The position numbers were made by a program, and so were the translations under genes. The notes under the pieces were generated by a model, which ran no database searches, had not been told where the DNA came from, and worked only from the letters and a program-made list of their open reading frames with translations. From NCBI RefSeq assembly GCF_003050905.1, contig NZ_QAOT01000001.1: a stretch of DNA of 64,000 nt; one strand, given 5' to 3'. Positions within the stretch are counted from its first letter, which is position 1. Every line of letters starts with the position of its first letter. Shown piece by piece: positions 25,240 to 33,359 of the stretch. Source of the DNA: Cereibacter_A azotoformans (GTDB lineage Bacteria; Pseudomonadota; Alphaproteobacteria; Rhodobacterales; Rhodobacteraceae).

Positions 25240-26601
25240 ATGTTCCACCATCCGACCTTTACCGGCCACGCGAGGGCGATTCTCGCGCTGGGGCTTCCTC
25301 TTGTCGGAAGCCACGTGGCGCAGATGTCGCTGCATGTCACCGACACGGTGATGCTGGGCTGGTATGGAGTGACCGAGCTGGCCTCGGTCGTGCTGGGGGC
25401 CTCGCTCTTCTTCGTCACCTTCATTCTCGGCTCGGGCTTTGCGCAGGCGGTCATGCCGATGGTGGCCGAAGCGCTGGGGCGCGGAGACGAGACGCAGGTG
25501 CGGCGCGACACCCGCATGGGGCTCTGGCTGTCCATCGCCTTCGGGGCGCTGGTCTATCCGCTGTTCTGGTTCTCGGGCACCCTCCTTCTGGCGCTTCGCC
25601 AGCAGCCCGAGGTGGCGGCGCTCGCGCAGGATTACCTGCGGATCGCGGGGCTGGGCATGGTGCCCGCGCTGCTGATCATGGTGCTCAAGAGCTACCTCTC
25701 GGCGCTGGAACGGACGCAGATCGTGCTGTGGGCCACGCTGGCCGCGGTGGTGGTGAATGCCGGCCTGAACTGGGTGCTGATCTTCGGCAAGCTGGGGGCG
25801 CCCGAGCTGGGTGTCGAGGGGGCCGCCATCGCTTCGGTCGGGGCGCAGCTCATGTCGCTGGCGGCGCTTGGGCTCTATGCGGCGCTTCTGCCGCCCCTGC
25901 GTCGGTTCAACCTGTTCCAGCGGTTCTGGCGCCCGGACTGGCATGCGCTGGCGCGGGTCTTCGCGCTCGGCTGGCCCATAGGTCTGACCGGACTGGCCGA
26001 GGGGTCGATCTTTCAGGCGGCGGCGCTGATGATGGGTTGGCTCGGCACCGTGCCGCTGGCGGCCCATGGGATCGCGCTCGAGGTGACGGCGCTGGCCTTC
26101 ATGGTCCATGTGGGGATCTCGAACGCGGCCACGATCCGCACCGGGCGCGCGGACGGGGCAGGGGACACCGCGGGGCTGCGCGACGGGGCCAAGGTGGCGA
26201 TCCTGCTCTCGCTGGTCTTCGGGCTCCTGATGGTTGCCATCTTCCTGCTTGCGCCGGGACCGATCATTGCGCTCTTCCTTGATCGCGCGAACCCGCAGTT
26301 CGACGAAATCGTGGCCTTCGGCTCGGTCCTGCTGGCCTTTGCCGCCCTGTTCCAGATCGCGGATGCGATGCAGGTGATCGCGCTGGGCCTTCTGCGCGGG
26401 CTGCGCGACACGCAGGTGCCGATGTGGCTGGCCAGCTTCAGCTACTGGATGGTGGGGATCCCGGCGAGCTATCTCCTCGCCTTTCCGATGGGACTGGGCG
26501 GGCCCGGGCTCTGGCTCGGGCTGGTGGTGGGGCTGACGCTCGCGGCGATCCTGCTCATGACGCGCTTCTGGATGCGCGCCCCGCGGCTGGCGCTGGCCTG
26601 A
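25240..26601 (+). CDS. MATE-family efflux transporter (NorM/DinF-like)
   Basis: A 453-residue protein with about 12 hydrophobic segments in two related halves, typical of MATE exporters. It begins FTGHARAILALGLPLVGSHVAQM, with the family's LALGLPLV...QMS region, and contains the repeated segment PELGVEGAAIASVGAQ. Such proteins export cationic drugs or metabolites using sodium or proton gradients; the substrate here is unknown. The gene ends at a symmetric hairpin shared with the convergent aspartate aminotransferase. Confidence 0.9.
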   Translation: MFHHPTFTGHARAILALGLPLVGSHVAQMSLHVTDTVMLGWYGVTELASVVLGASLFFVTFILGSGFAQAVMPMVAEALGRGDETQVRRDTRMGLWLSIAFGALVYPLFWFSGTLLLALRQQPEVAALAQDYLRIAGLGMVPALLIMVLKSYLSALERTQIVLWATLAAVVVNAGLNWVLIFGKLGAPELGVEGAAIASVGAQLMSLAALGLYAALLPPLRRFNLFQRFWRPDWHALARVFALGWPIGLTGLAEGSIFQAAALMMGWLGTVPLAAHGIALEVTALAFMVHVGISNAATIRTGRADGAGDTAGLRDGAKVAILLSLVFGLLMVAIFLLAPGPIIALFLDRANPQFDEIVAFGSVLLAFAALFQIADAMQVIALGLLRGLRDTQVPMWLASFSYWMVGIPASYLLAFPMGLGGPGLWLGLVVGLTLAAILLMTRFWMRAPRLALA

Positions 26602-26608
26602 GCGATCC

Positions 26609-26632
26609 GTCCCGCCCTGATCCGGGCGGGAC
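26609..26632. terminator. Bidirectional hairpin between MATE gene and aspC
   Basis: GTCCCGCCC (26609-26617) and GGGCGGGAC (26624-26632) form a perfect 9-bp stem with loop TGATCC, in the 44-base gap between two convergent stop codons. The symmetry allows it to serve both genes; T-runs are lacking. Confidence 0.65.
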
Positions 26633-26645
26633 GAACGTCCCTGCC

Positions 26646-27848
26646 TCAGCTCAGCCCGGCGCAGAAGGCCTGGATGCGGGCGCAAGCCTCGCGCAGCACC
26701 TCGTCGGAGGTGGCGTAGCTCACCCGGAAGTTCGGCGAGAGACCGAAGGCCGCGCCAAAGACCACCGCGACGCCCGTCTCTTCGAGCAGGGCCGAGGCGA
26801 AGGCCTCGTCGTCCGTGATCTTCGCGCCACCCGCCGAGGTCTTGCCGATGCAGCCCGAGATGTCGGGATAGACGTAGAAGGCGCCCTCGGGGTTCGGGCA
26901 GGTCACGCCCTTGGCCTCGTTCAGCATCGAGACCACCAGATCGCGGCGGCGCTGGAAGGCCTCGCGGTTGGTCGCGAGGAAATCCTGCGGCCCCGACAGC
27001 GCCTCGAGAGCCGCATATTGCGCGATCGAGCAGGGGTTCGAGGTCGATTGCGACTGGATCGTACCCATCGCCTTGATCAGTTCCACCGGCCCCGCGGCAT
27101 AGCCGATCCGCCAGCCGGTCATGCAATAGGCCTTGGACACGCCGTTGCAGGTCAGCGTGCGGTCATGGAGGCCGGGCTCGACCTGCGCGGGGGTGGTGAA
27201 GTCGAAATCGTCGAACACCAGATGCTCATACATGTCGTCGGACATGATCCAGACATGGGGATGGCGCATCAGCACCGCGCACAGCGCCTTCAGCTCGTCG
27301 CGCGTATAGGCCGCGCCGGTCGGGTTCGAGGGCGAGTTGAAGATGAACCACTTGGTCTTCGGCGTGATCGCGGCTTCGAGCTGCGCGGGCGTCAGCTTGA
27401 AGCCCGTCTCCATCCCGGCCGCCACACTGACCGGCGTCCCGCCCGCGAGCAGCACCATGTCGGGGTAGCTGACCCAGTAGGGGGCGGGGATGATGACCTC
27501 GTCGCCCGGATTCAGCGTCGCCACCAGCGCGTTGTAGAGGATCTGCTTGCCGCCGGTGCCCACCGTCACCTGCGACGGCGTGTATTTCAGGCCGTTCTCG
27601 CGCTCGAACTTCTCGCAGATCGCGCGTTTCAGTTCGGGGATGCCGTCCACCGCGGTGTATTTCGTGCGACCCGCGTCGATGGCGCGCTTGGCGGCCTGCT
27701 TGATGTTGTCGGGCGTGTCGAAGTCGGGCTCGCCCGCCCCGAGGCCGATCACGTCACGTCCCGCGGCCGCAAGCTCGCGCGCCTTGTTGGTCACCGCGAT
27801 GGTCTGCGAAGGTTTCACGCGGGCAAGCGTGTCGGAGAGGAAGGCCAT
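26646..27848 (-). CDS. aspC: Aspartate aminotransferase, class I
   Basis: A 400-residue PLP-dependent aminotransferase of the alphaproteobacterial aspartate/prephenate type (1-beta subgroup). The PLP lysine is Lys239 in NGVSKAYCMTGWRIGYAAGP, and the substrate-site arginine is in PNFRVSYATS near residue 375. It exchanges amino groups between aspartate or glutamate and the oxo acids; prephenate activity is possible in this subgroup. The ATG at 27848 matches the family start MAFLSDTLARVKPS. It is divergent from the XRE-sdhE pair. Confidence 0.93.
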   Translation of the reverse strand: MAFLSDTLARVKPSQTIAVTNKARELAAAGRDVIGLGAGEPDFDTPDNIKQAAKRAIDAGRTKYTAVDGIPELKRAICEKFERENGLKYTPSQVTVGTGGKQILYNALVATLNPGDEVIIPAPYWVSYPDMVLLAGGTPVSVAAGMETGFKLTPAQLEAAITPKTKWFIFNSPSNPTGAAYTRDELKALCAVLMRHPHVWIMSDDMYEHLVFDDFDFTTPAQVEPGLHDRTLTCNGVSKAYCMTGWRIGYAAGPVELIKAMGTIQSQSTSNPCSIAQYAALEALSGPQDFLATNREAFQRRRDLVVSMLNEAKGVTCPNPEGAFYVYPDISGCIGKTSAGGAKITDDEAFASALLEETGVAVVFGAAFGLSPNFRVSYATSDEVLREACARIQAFCAGLS

Positions 27849-27955
27849 GCGGGAAAAACTCCGGGCGAGGGTGGCTGGGGCCGGTTTGTAACTTTCGGCC
27901 ACTTGTCTTAGGTTCAGCCCCGAAAGCGATCAAGCGGTATCAAGGGAGAGGCAGG

Positions 27956-28354
27956 ATGGCAGCGGACAGCCCCGGGTGGTTCAGCAACGAAACAGCGACC
28001 TTCGGAGACCGCCTCGCCGGCGCGCGTGAAGCGGCCGGCCTGACGCAGGAAGAGATGGCGCGCCGGCTCGGCGTGCGGCTGAAGACGCTGCAATCCTGGG
28101 AGGATGACCTGGCCGAGCCGCGCGCGAACCGGCTGCAGATGATGGCCGGGATGCTGAACGTGAGCCTGCGGTGGCTGCTGACCGGCGAGGGCGACGGGGT
28201 CGAGGGCCCGTCGGAACCTGTGGTGCTGCCGGCCGAGGGCCGCGAGGCGCTGGCCGAGCTGGCGCGGATGCGCACGCAGATGCTTGCGCTGGCGCAGGAG
28301 ATGGGGCAGCTGGAAAAGCGGATGCGGGCGCTCTTGCGCAAGGAGGCGGAATGA
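27956..28354 (+). CDS. XRE-family helix-turn-helix regulator
   Basis: A 132-residue DNA-binding protein. The helix-turn-helix (residues 18-72) is TFGDRLAGAREAAGLTQEEM followed by ARRLGVRLKTLQSWEDDLAEP, a canonical Cro/CI fold. Residues 95-130 are a predicted coiled coil (LARMRTQMLALAQEMGQLEK), probably the dimer contact. AAGGGAGAGG precedes the ATG. Its stop overlaps the ATG of sdhE (ATGA), so the two proteins are translationally coupled. Targets are unknown. Confidence 0.88.
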   Translation: MAADSPGWFSNETATFGDRLAGAREAAGLTQEEMARRLGVRLKTLQSWEDDLAEPRANRLQMMAGMLNVSLRWLLTGEGDGVEGPSEPVVLPAEGREALAELARMRTQMLALAQEMGQLEKRMRALLRKEAE

Positions 28355-28620
28355 TCGAGGCGGACGAGGCGCGGCTCAAGCGCATGTCCATGCGCTCCTG
28401 GCGGCGCGGCACCAAGGAGATGGACCTGATCCTCGGCCCCTGGTCCGACGCCCATCTTGCGCAGCTGTCGGAGGAGCGTCTGGCGCTTTATGATTCTCTT
28501 CTGAACGAGAATGACCAGGATCTCCTGCCCTGGATTCTCGGCCAGCGGGAGCCGCCTGCGCCCCTGACCGCGCTGATCTCCGAGATCGGGGAGTTCGCCC
28601 GCACGCGTCTGGCCCGCTGA
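28351..28620 (+). CDS. sdhE: SdhE, FAD assembly factor for succinate dehydrogenase
   Basis: An 89-residue five-helix protein of the SdhE/Sdh5 (DUF339) family. The diagnostic motif is RRGTKEMDLILG (residues 18-29), whose Arg-Gly pair is needed for FAD attachment to SdhA in studied members. The length is normal and it is cytosolic. It overlaps the upstream XRE gene by four bases and is the second gene of that small operon. No sdh genes are in the window. Confidence 0.92.
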   Translation: MIEADEARLKRMSMRSWRRGTKEMDLILGPWSDAHLAQLSEERLALYDSLLNENDQDLLPWILGQREPPAPLTALISEIGEFARTRLAR

Positions 28621-28713
28621 GGCCCTCCGGCGCCGGAAATCTGGCGACAGTTTACGTTATGTTTGCGCTTTGTGCCGATTCTGTCTCTGGCAACGCAGTG
28701 TTGGAGATGAGGA

Positions 28714-29211
28714 ATGACGGTTCACGCAGGCATTCTCGATGGGTCGCAGAAGGCCTTTCTGCTCGGCTATCTGGAAAGCCTCTCGCTGGTGGAGCGTCTT
28801 CACCGGCTGCTGCTCGATGTGGTGAAGGACGAGTTCGAACGGATCGGCGTGCTCGAGATCAACTCGGTGCAGGCGCTGCTTCTGTTCAATGTGGGAGAGA
28901 ACGAGGTGACGGCGGGCGAGCTGAAGTCCCGCGGCTACTACCAGGGCTCCAATGTCAGCTACAACCTGAAGAAGCTGGTGGAGTTGGGCTACATGCACCA
29001 CCAGCGGTCCGAGATCGACCGCCGCTCCGTCCGTGTGCGCCTGACCGAGAAGGGGCGGACGGTGCGCGGCATCCTGTCGGATCTCTTCTCCCGCCATGCC
29101 GAGGGGCTGGAGCGTCGGGGCATCGTCGGCCCCGCGGGGATGGAGGATCTGAATCAGGCGCTCCGACGGATGGAGCGCTACTGGACCGAGCAGATCCGTT
29201 ACATCTACTGA
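28714..29211 (+). CDS. MarR-type winged-helix regulator (LdtR-like)
   Basis: A 165-residue winged-helix protein. The recognition region ITSVQALLLF-type helix is followed by NEVTAGELKSRGYYQGSNVS and YNLKKLVELGYMHHQRSEID, with the wing RRSVRVRLTEKG. This arrangement closely resembles alphaproteobacterial LdtR, a MarR-family regulator linked in other species to L,D-transpeptidase and osmotic stress genes. That similarity is from memory and cannot be verified here. It is monocistronic, preceded by a 93-base gap. Confidence 0.78.
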   Translation: MTVHAGILDGSQKAFLLGYLESLSLVERLHRLLLDVVKDEFERIGVLEINSVQALLLFNVGENEVTAGELKSRGYYQGSNVSYNLKKLVELGYMHHQRSEIDRRSVRVRLTEKGRTVRGILSDLFSRHAEGLERRGIVGPAGMEDLNQALRRMERYWTEQIRYIY

Positions 29212-29372
29212 CGATCGGGCGGCCCGCTAGCCGATGTCCCGTCTGATCCCGAGCCGGACGGTCGGCCTTCCTCGGTCGCTCGATCCCTGCTTCGCGATCG
29301 ACCGGAGGCCCTGCCGTTGCTGCGGGGACGGAACGTCCGCCGCTGCGGGGCGAGGGGCCTCGACCGGAAGGC

Positions 29373-30506
29373 TCAGTTCCCGACGTTTGACGCCTGATTG
29401 GCGGCGGACGTCGCCCCCGTGATCGCGCTGAGCGTCTTCTGCCACTGGACGAAGGGCGCTTCGGTCACATAGACCGTATCGCCGTCACGGATCATGAAGT
29501 CGCGCGCCTCGAACAGGCCCGTCGGCCGTGTCAGGTCGAGCACATAGACCATGCGCTGATCGCCCACGAGATCCGTGCGCCCCAGCAGGCTGTTGGCGAT
29601 CTCGGCCGGCTCGTCCCGCAGCACGAAGACGCCCTTGGGATCGGCCAGCTGGGTGTTGAGGCCGCCGACCTGCGCAAGCGCCTCGATGGCCGAGACATTC
29701 TGCGTCTCGAACTGGATACGGGTCTGATGGCCCGTCGCGCCGAGGGCCACGAAGGACCGGTCGTCCTCCTCGATCACGATCACATCGCCCGGCCGCAGGG
29801 CAATGTCGAGCGCGGGATTGTCATAGAGGTCCTGCAGCCAGATCTGGCTGGTGTTGCCGTTGCGCGTGACGCGCACGATGGCGGTCTCGACGGGAACACT
29901 GGTCCCGCCGGCACGGGCCAGCATGGCTGAAAGGGTGCGGGTGGGGCGCTCGATCGGGAAGACGCCCTGGCTGCCCACCGCGCCCGAGACCGTGACGGAC
30001 GAGCCGTCCCCGGCGAGACGCTGGACCGACACCTGCGGGTCCGGGGTCTGTGTGTCGAGCTTGCGGGTGATGGCCTGACGGAGCCCGTCGGGCGTCTGAC
30101 CTGCGGCGCGGATGCGGCCGGCATAGGGGACGTAGATATAGCCCTGCCCATCGACCTGCACCTGATCGAGCGAGGACACGCGTTGGCCGGAGTTGCCGAG
30201 CAGCGGATCGTCGCGCACGTTCTCGAACACGGTGATGCCGAGCGTGTCGCCGGCCGCGATCACATCCGAGCCTATGAGATCGGCGCTGCGGAAATTCGAA
30301 TTGAATCCAAAGGCCGGGGTCACGGCGGTCACCCTGCTGACGAAGCGGTTCACCGGCACCACGAAGGCATCGCCCTGCTTCTCGAAGGAGCCGGCGAAGA
30401 TCTCACGCTTGTGCGGGCCCGAGCGGGGCAGGCCGCAGGCGGCGACCGAGGACACGAGCAAGAGAAGGGTGAGCGTCTTCGCGCCCCTGACTGCCGAAAA
30501 TGTCAC
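29373..30506 (-). CDS. Wza-like polysaccharide export lipoprotein
   Basis: A 377-residue outer-membrane lipoprotein. The signal MTFSAVRGAKTLTLLLLVSSVAAC ends in a lipobox (Val-Ala-Ala-Cys). A polysaccharide biosynthesis/export domain (VIAAGDTLGITVFENV, residues about 80-160) is followed by SLBB-type segments. Wza-like proteins form the outer-membrane pore for capsule or exopolysaccharide. The GTG start at 30506 has AAGGAG 7 bases upstream and gives a proper signal length; the TTG at 30539 is less good. No tyrosine kinase or glycosyltransferase gene is adjacent, so the polysaccharide is unknown. Confidence 0.88.
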   Translation of the reverse strand: MTFSAVRGAKTLTLLLLVSSVAACGLPRSGPHKREIFAGSFEKQGDAFVVPVNRFVSRVTAVTPAFGFNSNFRSADLIGSDVIAAGDTLGITVFENVRDDPLLGNSGQRVSSLDQVQVDGQGYIYVPYAGRIRAAGQTPDGLRQAITRKLDTQTPDPQVSVQRLAGDGSSVTVSGAVGSQGVFPIERPTRTLSAMLARAGGTSVPVETAIVRVTRNGNTSQIWLQDLYDNPALDIALRPGDVIVIEEDDRSFVALGATGHQTRIQFETQNVSAIEALAQVGGLNTQLADPKGVFVLRDEPAEIANSLLGRTDLVGDQRMVYVLDLTRPTGLFEARDFMIRDGDTVYVTEAPFVQWQKTLSAITGATSAANQASNVGN

Positions 30507-30992
30507 TGCCCGGCTCCTTGCAGACCTTGTCACGTCCAATTCGCTTTTTGCGTGAAGCTAGCGGAACCCGGCCCGGATTGCCAGAGCCGCCTTCCGCGCA
30601 CCCAAGGCCGTCGGCGACTGTTGCTGCGGGGTCGCGGGATGCAATGGATTTTCAGGGCCGCGACAGGTCGAAGCCCTGCACGCGGCACCGGCCGGCGCAA
30701 GCGGCTCGCGTCCGCGCCGGACGGTGACGGCAGGGATCCTGTGGTTCCGGCAGGAACGCCAGCGGCACCCGGCCGTCTTCTCGTGGCCTGTTCGAAAGGC
30801 GGTTTTGCACAAGAGCCAGGCGCCGGGGGCAGGGGACCGGCAGGTTGGGCTCGGCCCGCGGCGCTTCGGCCCACGGGCGGCTTGCGGCAGTTGGGGCGGG
30901 GGGCTGGGCAACACAAGCCTTCCCGACGTGGCAAATCCGTTGCGCGCCGGGGCGGCGGGGGCTACGCCTTGGGCCAGGGAAAAGGAGAGGTC
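30507..30992. other. 486-base gap between the Wza-like gene and ribE, no gene seen
   Basis: All frames here give arginine/proline/alanine-rich translations without family features, typical of noncoding GC-rich DNA. No FMN riboswitch core was found on either strand. The two flanking genes are divergent, so promoters for both are expected here, but none could be called. AAAGGAGAGG lies just before the ribE start. Confidence 0.6.
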
Positions 30993-31589
30993 ATGTTCAC
31001 CGGGATCGTCACCGACATCGGCCGCGTTCTGGAACTCGAACGCAGGGGCGACCTGCGCGCCCGCATCGCCACGGGCTACAGGGTCGAGACCATCGACATC
31101 GGCGCCTCGATCGCCTGCGACGGTGTCTGCCTCACGGTCGTCGCCACCGGCACCGCGCCCGAGAACTGGTTCGAGGTCAACATCTCGGGCGAGACGCTCT
31201 CGAAGACCGTCCTCGGCGGCTGGCAGGTGGGGCACCGCGTCAACCTGGAGCGGGCGCTGAAGGTGGGGGACGAACTTGGCGGCCACATCGTCTCGGGCCA
31301 TGTGGACGGGGTGGCCGAAGTGGTGCGCGCCGTGCCCGAGGGCGACAGCCTGCGTGTGACCTTCCGCGCCCCCGAGGCGCTGGCCCGCTTCATCGCTCCC
31401 AAGGGGTCCGTGGCGCTGAACGGCACCTCGCTCACCGTGAACGAGGTCGAGGGGGCCGAGTTCGGGATCAACTTCATCCCCCACACGCAAGAGGTGACCA
31501 CCTGGGGCGGTATCGCGCCGGGATTGCGTGTGAACCTCGAGATCGACACGCTCGCGCGCTATGTCGCGCGCCTGAACGAGTTCGCGTGA
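30993..31589 (+). CDS. ribE: Riboflavin synthase alpha subunit
   Basis: A 198-residue riboflavin synthase with two lumazine-binding repeats. The first starts MFTGIVTDIGRV; the second contains GGHIVSGHVDGVAEV and KGSVALNGTSLTVNEV. It dismutates two 6,7-dimethyl-8-ribityllumazine molecules into riboflavin, taking substrate from RibH encoded 3.5 kb downstream. A very strong AAAGGAGAGG site precedes the ATG. An unknown gene follows after one base. The ribD gene, often upstream, is not in the window. Confidence 0.95.
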   Translation: MFTGIVTDIGRVLELERRGDLRARIATGYRVETIDIGASIACDGVCLTVVATGTAPENWFEVNISGETLSKTVLGGWQVGHRVNLERALKVGDELGGHIVSGHVDGVAEVVRAVPEGDSLRVTFRAPEALARFIAPKGSVALNGTSLTVNEVEGAEFGINFIPHTQEVTTWGGIAPGLRVNLEIDTLARYVARLNEFA

Positions 31590-31590
31590 G

Positions 31591-32151
31591 ATGGCGCTCG
31601 CGGGCCTCGGCCACAACGGCGGGCCGACGCTCGAGAGCGGCGGAAGCTGGCGGAGGCACTGCTGGTCGCGCGCACGGGCCGACCTCTTGCCGACCTTGCC
31701 GCTCGAGGTGCTGCGGACGCGCGTCCGCCGTGCGGCCGAACTGGGGCTCGACTACCGCACCTACGCGTCGGTTCGGGCCGCGACCGGGCATGACGTGGTG
31801 GCCTTCCTCTTTTCGTCAAACGCGTTGCGCGTGATGCCGGGGCAGGAGATGCCGGCGGATCGGTCGGATAGGCTTGGCCGGATCGGGGCCGAGCGCATCG
31901 GTCTCGCGCAGGGCCGCCTTGCGCCCGAGGATCTGCTCGCCGCGGCCCAGGGGCTGCTGGCCGCGGCTCATCCCGCCCCGCGGCCTTTCGCCGGATGGTC
32001 CGAACAGCGCCACCTCCTGCGCGCGGCGCTGGGGCGCATCCCGTCGGACCGGGTGATCCTGGTGGGCGAGGGCTGGCTGGAGCGGGAATGGTCACAGGCC
32101 GCGCGTTTCGCGGCCTGCCTTGAGGCCGACCGTTACATGCGGGCAGGTTGA
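31591..32151 (+). CDS. Unknown protein after ribE (GHNGGP motif)
   Basis: A 186-residue protein not recognised as a named family. It begins MALAGLGHNGGPTLE, a glycine-rich motif also seen at the ends of short hypothetical proteins in Rhodobacterales. The middle (LPLEVLRTRVRRAAELGLDY) is helical and basic, the centre is leucine/alanine-rich, and there is no signal peptide or membrane segment. It starts one base after the ribE stop, so the two are probably cotranscribed. Its last 19 bases overlap the convergent PAP2 gene. A DNA- or RNA-related role is possible from the basic helices, but no function is assigned. Confidence 0.75.
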   Translation: MALAGLGHNGGPTLESGGSWRRHCWSRARADLLPTLPLEVLRTRVRRAAELGLDYRTYASVRAATGHDVVAFLFSSNALRVMPGQEMPADRSDRLGRIGAERIGLAQGRLAPEDLLAAAQGLLAAAHPAPRPFAGWSEQRHLLRAALGRIPSDRVILVGEGWLEREWSQAARFAACLEADRYMRAG

Positions 32152-33206
32152 GGGTCCGCCTCGGGGCCTGATGCCCGCCCCTCGATCATCCGCCGGACGG
32201 CGAACCAGACGGCTGCGGTCAGGGCGATGCTGGCATAGCCGTCCACGGCATAGTGCCAGCCCAGATGCACCGATCCGACAAGGATCAGGCCGAGGAAGCC
32301 CACCATCAGCCCGCCCGCCCAGCGGCGCCATGTGAAGGCATAGAGGGTCATCAGCGTGGTGCTGGCCACATGCATGGACGGGAAGGCCGAGATGCCGCGC
32401 AGGCCCTCGCCGGACTGGTAGCCCGTCCAGAGCAGGTCCTGCACATGGAGTGCCCAGACGGGACTTGTCCCGTGGAACTGGCGGAGCGTCTGCATCAGCG
32501 GCTCGTAGCGGTCGCCAAGGCCGAGGGCCGCGTAGTAGCAGGGGCCGGCCGAAGAAAAGACAATGGCCAGCAGGTTGCCGCCAAGTCCCCATACCAGCGT
32601 GAAGGACAGAAGGAACGTGCGGCGCGCACCGGGATTTGTGCCGGTGAAGCAGCCGGCCATCACCACGAAATAGAGCAGCAGCAGCCAGAAGTGATAGGCG
32701 CCATTGAGGGCGGTCGTGGCAAGCGGGTTGCCCATGAGCTGCATCGTCCAGTGGTAGGGATCCATCCCGCCGTGGAGGCTGCGGTCCAGGGCGGCGAAGG
32801 TTGTGTCCCAGCCGAAGGGGTTCACGGCCGGAATGATGCTCTTGATGTAGGAGAAGGCATCGAAGAAGAAGCTGAACGCGCCCAGAGCCACCGCGCCCGA
32901 GGCGAGCCGCGGTGCGTCCGAGAGATGCCGGCGCAACTCGGCGAGGTAGAGCGGGATCGGTCGGCCCGCGGGGCGCTGGCGGGCAATCGAGACCAGCAGG
33001 ACCACCGACATGACAAAGAGATAGAGCGGCAGCATCACCCCCAGCAGCTTTAGGAGGAAGAGAGCCGTGTTGTTCTCGTATTCGAGGCCATAGGCGGCCG
33101 CGAGAAGCCTTGCCGCAAGGACGTTCGCGCCGCATGCAAGGATCAGCCATCGGTTCTCGTGGAAAGCGTGCCGCAGCGCGCCCGTCACATGCCCGGCAAC
33201 GTGCAT
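32133..33206 (-). CDS. PAP2/Aur1-type membrane phosphatase or phosphotransferase
   Basis: A 357-residue membrane protein with about six hydrophobic segments and two catalytic motifs of the PAP2 superfamily: SAFPSMHVAST from residue 273 (His279) and HYAVDGYASI from residue 318 (His318). The spacing, the YHFWLLLLYFV segment and the length resemble the Aur1/inositol phosphotransferase-like subgroup more than small PAP2 phosphatases. A role in lipid head-group or undecaprenyl phosphate metabolism is plausible, but the substrate is unknown. It is divergent from ribB and convergent with the unknown gene after ribE. Confidence 0.82.
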   Translation of the reverse strand: MHVAGHVTGALRHAFHENRWLILACGANVLAARLLAAAYGLEYENNTALFLLKLLGVMLPLYLFVMSVVLLVSIARQRPAGRPIPLYLAELRRHLSDAPRLASGAVALGAFSFFFDAFSYIKSIIPAVNPFGWDTTFAALDRSLHGGMDPYHWTMQLMGNPLATTALNGAYHFWLLLLYFVVMAGCFTGTNPGARRTFLLSFTLVWGLGGNLLAIVFSSAGPCYYAALGLGDRYEPLMQTLRQFHGTSPVWALHVQDLLWTGYQSGEGLRGISAFPSMHVASTTLMTLYAFTWRRWAGGLMVGFLGLILVGSVHLGWHYAVDGYASIALTAAVWFAVRRMIEGRASGPEADPQPARM

Positions 33207-33359
33207 TCGGTTCTCCGTGATGAACGCACCGTTTCTGATCTGCGATTGGGGCGCCTTCGCGGCACGGAGATGGAAAGTCCGGGTCGCGGGCGGGCGGCGC
33301 TGCCTCTGGCCTTTCGCGCACGCTCGCGCTATGGGCAGGTCTGATCCCGGAGCGATGCG

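Noticed and set aside
25006..27126. A 706-codon minus frame over the MATE gene
   Set aside because: Antisense of the transporter with low-complexity composition; no domain or start signal.
33207..33359. FMN riboswitch before ribB
   Set aside because: None of the conserved RFN core sequences was found in the 153-base gap on either strand.
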